Below, in pieces: positions 45,280 to 55,497 of a stretch of 64,000 nt of DNA. The notes beneath the pieces were generated by a model. It was not told where the DNA came from. It did no database searches and saw only the letters and a program-made list of their open reading frames with translations. The stretch covers positions 53,181-117,180 of the forward strand of contig JAWZYV010013275.1 in NCBI GenBank assembly GCA_038373885.1, in the 5' to 3' direction. Position 1 is the first letter of the stretch. The number at the start of each line of letters is the position of its first letter. The position numbers were made by a program, and so were the translations under genes. The DNA comes from Cheiracanthium punctorium. Lineage: Eukaryota > Arthropoda > Arachnida > Araneae > Cheiracanthiidae.

Positions 45280-48200
45280 TGTGCACATATGTATATATAT
45301 GCACAAATATCACTTTTAAATGGATGGATTTTAAAGTTATTTTTCTTTTAAAAAATGAACAGAGTTTCAATGCGTTATTGAATATTTGTGCCATCTCCGT
45401 TGCAGCTTGTGCCAAATCGTGAAAGTTATAAAACGGCATTTATGTTGTGACTGGTCTTTTTTTTGTGATATAATCAGATATTTAAAATTTCATGCCTCTG
45501 AAAGACGAAAAGTAGTTTTTTCAAAAGGTTTCACTCTAAGTAAAATTTCAAGGAAACGAAAAGGAAAACAGAAAACTTAGAATTTTATATCACAAGTTAT
45601 GTCCGTGGATGCATCTATTTGAGTATCCGATAAGTGGGCAAGTTAAATTACTTCAGAAAACACATTTCACTTGTTGACTCCAATTACATTACCCAATAGA
45701 TTTTGTGAAGTTTTAAACAAAGCATTCGAAAGAATTGTAGTATTACGCAATGAATTGAACATCTGAGTAGATAAACATGTTAAGAGACACTTGAAATAAA
45801 ACCAACTCTAAAATTACTAGAATGTCCTTCGTTATAATGTGTACACCTTCTTCTACTGAAAACCGGCTTATAATAATAATTAGCAAAATCAATGAACGTC
45901 CAATATTTAATACAGCCCTTAAAATGTTCTTACATCCGGAAATCCCTATTTTGTTCTTCCTGAAATGTCACTTAGCATGCTATGCAGCCAGCTCTTCAGT
46001 TGGTGATTTTGATTAAAATATGCAAATTAAAGTACTATAGATATTATTATATTCAGCCATATTCAGAAAATTTAGTTTCAAGTTTGGCCGAGCTGTATAA
46101 ATTGCCAGCTATAAAAATTAATATTATAATACTGCATTATAATATTAAAATACAAATTATTCATTCAATAAACAATAAGTATGGAATTTTTTCTACAGAT
46201 TCATCATTTTTTTAATTCTTGGGAAGACAACTTAACAGTAACTTTATTAATATAAAATATTCATATTGTTGAAAATTTTATTCCTTAATTCAATGCAAAT
46301 GGACATTATATTTCAGTTTACACGTTCATTTAAACCAAATAAATCCTAGCAAATATTCTAAATTCCTCTTCGATATAACTTATCTTGCCATCAGCATAGC
46401 CATTAGAGGCTGAACTGTTGGAATCTTACTTAATACAGGCGGAAAACAGAAAATTTTCGTTTGATTTCTTTCGTATATCATGCAATTTCACGCTAGGATG
46501 AACTCCCCTCAGAAATTCATGCTGCTCTATATAGAGATTCCGATTTTTGATTCCAGGTTTATTTTTGATGACTGGGAGATTCTAAACTAAGTTTATGCAG
46601 TGAAATCAAAATGGCTGAGCTTCTGCGATACACATGTGTATGAATATTCCGACATTTCCAAATATATACTTAACGTAATATGCATTACTACGAAAGTAAA
46701 TTGTATTACTTCTATAAGTCAACACGAAAGGTATTTAACTTGCGCGGTAGGGAAACGTTCCTCCGGCGGAGTGGTTTTTAAAGGGTTCTTACGCCTATTC
46801 AGGTTACAACTGGAAAAATCGTCCAAAACTCCTGACTGTTAGGCCGACTGGAGACTCCGTGCGCTTGACCAGAATTCTTTATCTTCACTCTTCAGCCATA
46901 TCCATTTTCAGGGCCATAGTATGAAAGTAAATCCGGCAAATAAGTACAAGTTTATATTTATAATCACAAATGGCATTTTCTGTACACTGACAGGTAAAGA
47001 ATGTCATATTTGCTACTACTAAATATGCTGTTTAAATTTCGTCTAAATTTAATGATATTTTTTTGTTAATTTTTGCAATATGGACTACTATCTAAAATAT
47101 CTTACTTGAAATTTACTTGAATTTCAAGTAATTTATTATAATTTACTATAATTTGATTGGAATAACAAATGCAACATTTAATGTTAAAAGAAAAAATAAG
47201 TATAATTCTAGTGTAACTGGTTCCAGTGACGATATTTAATATTTATATTCGGTAGTTTGAAGCTACTGCTTGATTCAGATTGAAATCTGAAAATAAATTA
47301 CCTATGAAAGCTTATGGAAAAAATTAAAAGTTTGTTAAATGGCACACATAACAGGTACTTGTCAGTCTGAACTCGATTCGGTCGAGAAATTTCCGGCCTT
47401 CATCAGCAGGATTCCGCACACATGAGAGTGGGAACTGAAAAAAAAAAGAAAGATAATTTCGTACAAACTGATAAGTACCTGTTATGCGTGTTGTTTAACA
47501 AAGTTTTAATTATTCCATATTTTAAACGTTTCTTTTTGAGTGTGTTTTGTTCTCTGATAGCTTATTTTTTTGACGAATGCATTAATTATTTGAATTTGAT
47601 TTGGAAATTTCATTAGGTTTCTAAATATTGATCGATTTGAAATTTTTCTTATCTTAAAAATACAAAAAATCTCAACTGTTTGTACCATACACTCTTTACA
47701 GTTCTATATACTGTCCTAAGATATATTTCATAATTACTTCGTGATTTATAACTATGAAAGCTCCGATAAGTATACGGAAGTTAAAGTTTTCTATAAATCT
47801 ATATTTGTAGAAAAATAAATAAAATTGTATTAATAACTAAAAAATTAGAATAGTGTTGCTTAAAAAAGAAGCATATAATTTCTATTTAAAATCCGTGAAA
47901 TATGCATAAATTTATTACACACATAATCTTTATATTTCCTTAATTAATTTCTAGAAACCTTTCGCATAAAAGACTTTTTTTTCAATCACATTTAGGAACA
48001 TAACTTGAAATAACATTTATGTGATGTAATGTTCGTAGCTCATACATCACCGAAAGATGTATACTTTGAATACCACTTGCGGAATATTTAAAACTGAAAA
48101 GTAAAAGACAAATGAAGTAATAAACAAAAAAATCCTTTTGTCTTTCAAATAACATTGAAATTGTAATAAGAATTAAGTAAAGGTCTTGCGTATGTGCTCA

Positions 48201-49284
48201 TAGAGCTTTTAGGAAGGTAAATGCATTTGCAGTAATTGTAAGGGAAAAAGACAAATGCTAAGAAGTCACTTCATTATTAATGGTTAAAAAACGTCACAGA
48301 CCCGCTTTTAGCGGCATTCACGGAGTAATGTACTTAGTCTTCACAGAGTATGTAGATAACAATTACACTTTTATATTTAATAGCTTTATTTAGCTCTATT
48401 TTCATATTTTATAAAGTAAATGAATTTAAATGAAAAGTGTGAGTTTTTATTTCTAAAGATTGGGGAACTATTTAAAAAAAAAAGTATGTTACGTAAAACT
48501 AGTTTAACTATAAACTGGATGTTTCATTCGAAAGTAATGACAATACATTTTTAACTGTCGCTTTATTCTTTTAAAAAGCATGCATATTTTACCTAATTTT
48601 CTGTTAGATCTAATATTCAATTTACTTGAAATAAAAAAGCAACATTTAATTTTAATAGAAAAAATAAGTATAAGTTTATATTCATAGTCACAAACGGTAA
48701 GAAGAATTTAGACACTCCAAGTATTTAAATAAACATTCAAAGTAAGGTTATGTGAGGGAGAAATACTTAAAAGAGAAGTTAGTTTTAATCATTAGAAAGA
48801 ATTTTGTATAAATATCTATATAAAGGACTTATTTTCCAATTTTCATCCATATTCTTTTTCTTATACAAGTGTTACAAAATGTAACAGACAGAAGAACCAA
48901 AACTCATAGGGAATTTTTTTTGGGACAGAAGATTTTTGCTTACTTTTTGTATCATCAAGAAATAATTGGTATTGAAATAATTAAGTTCTTTCACATAAGT
49001 TTCGTTGGTGTAATTTTTTTTATTTTAAATTTACGGTAACTAGTGAATGATGTTTCAATAACATCTGTAGATTATATCTAAGAACATTTATTTATTTATT
49101 TATTTCACATTTACTTGCTATTTTACATTAAAACATAGGTTATATGTAAATAAAGAAGAAACTCTATTTCCGCAATGGATACAATTTAATGTTGCTTTGA
49201 CTAATTTTACGCAAGCATAAAAATGTGAGAGAAGTGCAACCCTCATTTAGAAAAATTACTACATGCGATAAAATCAAAAGGTTA
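45280..49284. other. Gene-free AT-rich stretch
   Basis: No gene recognised. It contains an inverted repeat at 47342-47491 and otherwise unremarkable AT-rich sequence. Frames up to 80 codons (45386, 45822, 45982, 46600, 47422) have no motifs. Confidence 0.55.
47342..47491. repeat. 150-bp inverted repeat unit
   Basis: The arms CACACATAACAGGTACTTGT and (minus strand) CACGCATAACAGGTACTTAT are 23 bases long with two mismatches and enclose about 105 bases. It may be a very short MITE. No target duplication was found. Confidence 0.5.
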
Positions 49285-50308
49285 ACTCGAAATAGGGATG
49301 GACGCGAGACCATGCGAGACGAGAAATGACTCAAATCTCGTCTCGTCTCGTCCTGAACTATCGAAGTATCGTCTCGTGGTCTCGTCTCGCACCCAGAGGT
49401 CTCGTCTCATGCGAGACCACGAGACCGGCCTCGCATCTTGTCTCAACCAAAATGGCTTTTTACTTCTTTGTTCAAAGTAAAAAATGTACAGTCGTTTCAC
49501 ATTTATCGTAGTCTGGCATAGTCGCATATTATCTAATGTCTTCATATTTACTTCCGGGTATGAAGCATCGAAAAGTAATTGAATGCCATGGAATATCCTT
49601 GCAAATTACTTTAAGTTGGTTCTTTTAAGAAATCATTCAATTTTGGAACAGCTTTGTAAAGAATTACTCATGATAGATACTCAGAAAATTTTAAGACTCT
49701 TCACAGGCGGTATTGAATTGATAGAAACATTCACCCAATAAAAGTTTTGAAACATTTTTTTAAAATAAATCTTAAACATACGATATTTTGCAATATTTCT
49801 CTACGTGGAAGCGAATCGGCTCATTTCCGGAGGCTATTTTTTCTGCTAAAGAATTTTTTCTGATTACAGTGAGACTTATAAGTTTACTGTTAATATCAGT
49901 TCTTACTATAGTTTATGAAGAAGTCATATTAATTTTATCGAGTTTCTAACATAACTGATTTGTTTTTACAGCTATTCAAAAAATTTGTACGACTTGTTTC
50001 TTCGAAAGAAACAGCCTTAACACAGACTAGGAGGCAGGGACGTAGATTTCGGCGGGACTGCCTTCCCGCCGAAATTTGGATTTTTTTTTTTTTGTTGTTG
50101 TTGTTAAGTGAATGCTGAAAATCAGGTTTATTTGTGGGAAATTCTACCTTTTGCAGCTTTTCTCCTCGCCCCCCCCACATTGTTTTCTGGTACGGGCCTG
50201 CTAGGAGGGATGGCTGAGAGATATGTAATTATTATTTATAATATTATTTATTTAATGTTTTAGTGTTTCCCTGCATAAATTTAATATCGCAATCTCCATG
50301 GCGCACCA

Positions 50309-50550
50309 CAAAAACTCGCCTCCCCCGAAAAATTTTTGAGGAGGACGTTTGTTTATATGTTTATATCGTATGTCACAATGTAGTACAAAATACACAGGTG
50401 CACTTGAAATGTTTGTATTGTTGGTTATATTTTATAATATAAGTAATACGTCATCACTTTGCAATAACTACAAATTTTCGGGAAACCTTTACTTAGCAAT
50501 TAATAGTGTAAATAGACATAGTTCTTTTTTTTCGGGGGAGGGGCATGAGT
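50309..50550. repeat. Inverted repeat with C/G-rich arms
   Basis: AAAACTCGCCTCCCCCGAAA near 50309-50332 is inverted at about 50524-50551 (CGGGGGAGGGGCATGAGTTT), with a small indel. The unit is about 240 bp and may be a small nested element. No coding content is supported. Confidence 0.45.
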
Positions 50551-50672
50551 TTTTATCCCGAGGAGAAAGGACGATGGTAACAATGGCTGTCATTCATTTG
50601 AGTTGAAATGGAAATAATAAGTGTGTGTGTGACATCTGTACTTTTTCACACAAAAACTGCACAGATTTGTTA

Positions 50673-50758
50673 GGGAATGCATATAAAGAAACAGTCTGAA
50701 TATCTTGCATATACAGGGAATGCATATAAAGAAACAGTCTTAGTATCTTGCATATACA
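50673..50758 (+). repeat. 43-bp tandem duplication
   Basis: GGGAATGCATATAAAGAAAC starts at 50673 and again at 50716, and each unit ends in TCTTGCATATACA. Two copies only. Confidence 0.85.
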
Positions 50759-51400
50759 TAATTTTTTAGTTTTCAAAACTGCCCAAAAACTGGATTCGCA
50801 GTTATTTTTACTTAAACAAATTTAAATAAATACGGAATATATAATAAGAAATTAAATAGATTTTCAATAGTGCTAATGAAGAGTAGCATCAACGGAGCAA
50901 ATAGTCATTTTTAATAAAACAAATGTAACAAAAATTAAGTTGCATACTGTAAGCCTCCGCAATGCGGAAGGGGGGGGGGGTGGTCGTTGAAGGTCGACCC
51001 TCACATAATGGGGTTTTTTAGTGAATGAAATGCTTCCGGATTTCAGTTTTTATGGACCTAGTAAAATATGACAGTTGAAAAACTTTATATTCTAACACCG
51101 TAGAAAGAAGAGACCTGTTACAGATATATCTGGGTCTAGGTGTATGGGTTGAAAACTTCTGAAAGTACACAGGGTAATCTTTATTTTCTATTCCTTCCTC
51201 TTCCAATAGAATTCCCTATCTCAAATAATACTTCCTTTTCTCTAATATTTCTTCTTTTAATTAATCATTCACAATGCAACCTTCAATAGAACTATTAGTG
51301 TTCATGAGAAGTAGTATTATTAATAAAAGCGCGTTCAACAACTAAACAAACACTTGATTTGTGTAAAAATGCATTTTTACATTTGTACATTTTAACTGCA

Positions 51401-51527
51401 GTATTCACCAAACATTTGACACGCGGATAAATCCTGAAATTCGTATTATAGTCATCGGTAAGATATCTTACCGATGACTTTAACACGCGAGTTTGGTTTA
51501 TCCGCGTGTCAAGTGTTTAGTGAATAC
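51401..51527. mobile_element. Compact hairpin MITE
   Basis: Arms 51401-51431 and 51497-51527 are inverted with two mismatches in 31 bases (GTATTCACCAAACATTTGAC at one end). The centre at 51450-51479 is a perfect 30-base palindrome. Almost the whole 127 bp can fold. No target duplication was found. Confidence 0.7.
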
Positions 51528-51790
51528 GGCCGTAAGTACATTTTAACTTAAAAAAGTAACATTAATTTAAACTTTTTTAATTTTTACGGTAATCATTATT
51601 GAATTATCTCGTATTCTAGATGCGAGGGGGAATGTACAAAAACTAAAAACTTGACCATTTCATAAAAGGTTGGAGGGGAACCCCCAAAAAATATTCTGCC
51701 GGGGGGAGGGGTTGTCAGACCTTCAGACCTTTGCTATACGCCACACCCCACACTCATAGCCATACTATTTTGTTACTGACTAATCACATG

Positions 51791-52024
51791 TTTTTTTTTC
51801 TTTCAAAATGGCTGGCCTTAATGCCTTGGAGGCATTGGCCGCTACTAAGGCCGGAGTTGTTGGTCACTTTATTACGGGGGCACCTAGTAGGTGGACCAAC
51901 GGTGCCCCCTATGAAGGAACGGGCATAATGACATCCCCGCCCAGTCGGGGATGGAACCACGATCGCCGGAAGTTAAACCCGATACCGTAGTACGGTGCTT
52001 TACCAACCATACAATCCGGTCGGC
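51791..52024 (-). mobile_element. tRNA-derived SINE with 13-14 bp TSD
   Basis: On the minus strand, a tRNA-like head near 52015-51930 has an A-box-like TGGTTGGTAAAGC and a B-box-like GTGGTTCCATCCC. A GC-rich body follows, then a short poly(A) tail (T run at 51791-51799 on plus). Direct repeats GACTAATCACATGT lie at 51778-51791 and 52025-52038. The 60-65 codon frames across it (51731-51990) are not genes. Confidence 0.85.
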
Positions 52025-52405
52025 GACTAATCACATGTAAACGTATAATATCACGAATTTTCAAAACATGAAAACGCTACAAAATTAATTTTCTGTACTC
52101 CTCATGCTGTAACCTAAATATTAATCTGTGCTGATTGCTGTGAGGTGAAGTTTTTTGCAAAATCCGGTCTTGCCACTTTTAGAAAGATTTTGATGTACCG
52201 ACTTAGCCATCTTTTCCTATTTTAACGCGTGGTCTCGCGCGATACCTGACCCGTCGTATCGTTTCGTGGTCTTGTCTCGCACCGCGTGGTCTCGTCTCGC
52301 ACCCCGTAGTCTCGTCTCGTACCCGGAGGTCTCGTCTCGTCAAAGTGCGAGACCGCGAGAAGTCTCGTATCGTCTCGTGGTCTCGCGTCCATCCCTAACT
52401 CGAAA

Positions 52406-54449
52406 GAATACCTGAAATGATCAATGCTAATATTCCACCAATACCCCTAATACTTAATGTATACAAATCAAGCGCTAATTATTATTTACACTAAGCATTT
52501 TTTGAGTAAATAGAAAAAAAAACATAGGCTGACTTATTAAAAAAATCGGAATTTCCAAAGTAAAAACTAGCATATTAATATGTATGTAATTGCATGTTCA
52601 CTGAACTTAAAGGGTATTTAATATGTTACTTCATATTGAGAAAAAAAAAACCAAAAAGCATTAAATAAAGTTAGATGCCTTACATAATAGAAATATTATA
52701 TGCTCATAAAAATAAACTACAGCCCATCGACTTCCTTTTAGAACTTTCATTAGGATAACTTCTAAAAGAATTTACCATTCTCTAAAATTTATTTTGCAAA
52801 TACGAGGTACTCACTTCCTTCTAAAATTTTTCAAATGACTTCATTCACGCTTCCTCCGTCATTGTTTTTCGTATTTGAGCCGTAATTAGTGAACTGAAAT
52901 TTACTTTTAAGTCCTTTTTCGGAAAAGAGCGTCAGATAACATATTACTACTTCCTCCTGGAAGGATTTGGATAATAAAACTCACTATGCAATAGCGGATG
53001 AAGGCTTGATAGCACGCTGATGACTACCTGCCTGTAATGAGACAGGAAATTATTAAACCATTATTACTGCTGAGGATTTTGAAAAGATCGCTCTGAAGTC
53101 ATTTTCTTTATGAGGTAAGCTCATTACAAAAGTTTGCGAGAATTTCTGTTTTTAATCTTCGAGTAATAATTGCACAAATGTTGTACATGTGAAAATAAAA
53201 ATACAGACTTGGATTTTAATTTCTTAAAGAAAATGCGCCTAACAGGCACGTTTCATTTGTGATGTTATTGTAATGTGATGGTTATTGTAAAAAAATCTTT
53301 GCTATAGGATATTTTCACTGAGCCTTCCCAATATCAGCTTCTCTTAGGGCAACAGTGTAACGTCGTTTTGACTTAATATTTGTAGGGAAGCATGTAGTGG
53401 GAGGTGGTATCGAACTCAAGACCTCCAGTTTCCTTTCTTTCAAATGCTGAGTTGTAGTTCGTAACAATGACGATACTACGAGTATGTAAGCCTTCATCTG
53501 TCACTGAAGGTTGTGCGTTTGCTTGCCTGGGCCACTAATGACGGTAAAAAGGGTGAGATCTGGTGTGTAATACTGAATCTTGAGGGTGCTAGCTTTAGGC
53601 GTTATCCTACTAGAAAAAAAGTAATCTTTTTCCCTACTTTCAGATGCCAAAGTTTAAGCTCATCGAAGGGGTAATCGTGTATCAGCAGCATATTAAGGTA
53701 GTAGCCATTGAAAGAAAGTTTCATCTATTATCATTCATCGGTACATGCATAAATAGCATTATTCCACTTTTCTTGCACTTTGTCCAAAAAAAATGTATAT
53801 ATATATATTTCCCTGCTGTGTATTTTTAATGTCTTGCAAGGTTTGAACGGAAAGAAACAATTTTCGATTAACAAATAGCTTAAACGAATCTAGACTATTC
53901 AGATATCGTGTATTAAGAGTTTTGACCAAATAAATTGGTAAAAAGATACTGAACCCGTGGAAAAATGCTAAAATACCGACAAATAATCAACCACTCTGCG
54001 TTTGATCTATCACTAAGATATCAAAATAACGTTATGCGGAATGCCATTTTTACACTACCTAAGACACATTCTACAGAAAAAAACAATTCAAACCTTTCCC
54101 TTAGCAATACAGGCATTTTACTTTATACCAAAGTATTGATGTAAGTAATTTTAAAACAGAAAACATACAATTGGCTATGAAACTAATAGAAACATTCTAC
54201 GTTTATAAGGGATCCTTTACTAATATGATGTAGGACCCCCTTTGCCATGTAATACAGCTTAGATTCACCTGAGATTTCTATCATCTTTCATTCATCTAAT
54301 ATTTAATTTACATGAAATAACAAATGCAGCATAATAAGTTTATATTCATAGTCACAAATAAAGTCAGTAGCGTTCAGAGTAATACTGCACTATTTTGCAT
54401 GTAAAAATTGTGAAAGTTTCATGAGAAATGCAGTTGGAGCATGTCGATT
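52406..54449. other. Mostly gene-free stretch
   Basis: AT-rich. It contains one SINE-like head (53320-53475). The frame at 53644-53829 has no motif. Positions 54213-54290 (GTAGGACCCCCTTTGCC...) resemble the terminal part of another Tc1-like element, but no second end is visible. Confidence 0.5.
53320..53475 (-). mobile_element. Possible tRNA-derived SINE remnant
   Basis: Read on the minus strand, AACTCAGCATTTGAAAG resembles an A box, and TTGAGTTCGATACC at 53406-53419 is a good B box about 35 bases downstream. No tail or target duplication was found, so this could be a decayed SINE or a tRNA pseudogene. Confidence 0.4.
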
Positions 54450-55315
54450 CCAGATTGAACGCTCTTGAACAGACCATAAGTTTTGATTACATTGAGGTTG
54501 GGGGACCGGGCGTGCCAAGCCAAATGTTTAGCTTCACGAAACCATCATTAAACATATCCCGCTTTATGAATAGGGTCTTTGCCATTCTATAAAATTCCAT
54601 CTCTTGCAAGAAACAAAGTTTGCACTAGCGTATATATCTACACCTGGTAATCTGAAACTTCTCTGTACTTCTCCCCAGAGATCCTTCCTTTCAGGGCTAT
54701 GATTGGTCCAGCAGAAAACTAAGGTACGGCTGCTCGAACCATGACAGATTCACCTGCATTCTTGATAGTCGGAAACAAACAATTATACGCTTGCTTAGAT
54801 GTCCTCCAAACTAGCGCCCATCTTATAGAGTAAAGTGCTAAAGATGATTCGTCTGACCATACAAATGTTTTCAACTTATCAATCAAACCAGATTGTATGG
54901 CTGTGGCATGACGTACACGACATTTTTGATAAACATTAGTGGCAAGTGAATGATGGACTTGTCTCCCTGCGGTAAATTTATGTTCATGAAAAAAATTGCC
55001 TCCCAACTGTAATTATTGGCAGTGGAGAGTGGATCTTTTGAATGAGCTCTCAGATCACTTTACCTGCATTTGTTTTCTTTTTAGATATTACAATCTGCTT
55101 CAATACCTGTCGTTCTCCTTTAATGACCTTCTCCATACGTCCACTATTTTGATTTATCGAACTTCTTTTTCCTCTCTTCGTGTACGTTGTCATAATTTTA
55201 GACACCCAATCTCTATAAATTCCTAAAAGCTGTGATATTTCGGTCTAACTTCTTCCAATCGAGCTAGTCGCGCTCCTACAGATTGGCTTCTTTGGAAGTC
55301 TGCAAGGTCTGACAT
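54450..55315 (-). pseudogene. Tc1-like transposase pseudogene, second lineage
   Basis: The start is the minus-strand ATG at 55313-55315, with MSDLADFQRSQSVGARLA, the expected Tc1 N-terminus. The helix-turn-helix region follows with stops. A longer open part at 54719-55006 has FVWSDESS (first catalytic Asp) and VWRTSKQAYN, then GESVMV. Beyond it, GRISGEKYRE is legible. The second Asp region reads NGKDPIHKA with a preceding stop, so the Asp is replaced. The third acid lies in ARSPNLNVIK (about 54490-54520) with Lys where Glu/Asp is needed. With two of three catalytic acids lost and several stops, the copy is ancient. Confidence 0.78.
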
Positions 55316-55497
55316 TTTACGCTTTGGGGAAAGGTCCAAGACTTATACAACCTCACTAAAACTCCTCATAGTCTACCATAATATCTAGTACATTTTAAGT
55401 CAAATAAAATATATAGCATTATATTTTAATGCATACGAAGCACATTCTTAAATCTCACTGTTATCACAGGTGTTTTCATAATTTTGATAACCACCTG
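54450..55497 (-). mobile_element. Second Tc1-like transposon remnant
   Basis: The minus-strand element begins near 55497 with an end containing CACAGGTG...CACCTGTG (55466-55499), followed by a leader and a transposase pseudogene starting at 55315. It belongs to a different Tc1 lineage from the copy at 43514-45279. The left terminal repeat is not recognisable. Confidence 0.7.

Larger units (their letters stand above)
49293..52397. mobile_element. hAT-type non-autonomous element with 8-bp TSD
   Basis: Both ends read TAGGGATGGACGCGAGACCA inward, a perfect 20-base inverted repeat. The direct repeat ACTCGAAA flanks it at 49285-49292 and 52398-52405. An 8-bp duplication with TAGGGATG-like ends is characteristic of hAT transposons. 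Each end carries an array of GAGAC/GTCTC motifs (49300-49445 and 52230-52385), likely transposase-binding repeats. The 3105-bp interior holds no transposase frame but contains a hairpin MITE, a SINE and small repeats. The short frames at 49282-49511 are translations of the GAGAC array. Confidence 0.88.

Noticed and set aside
49282..49545. Arg/Ser/Thr-rich frames on both strands
   Set aside because: They are translations of the GAGAC/GTCTC array at the end of the hAT-like element.
51731..51990. Two plus-strand frames starting MLYATPHT and MAGLNALE
   Set aside because: They fall on the SINE, antisense to its tRNA-like head, and are bounded by its target duplication.
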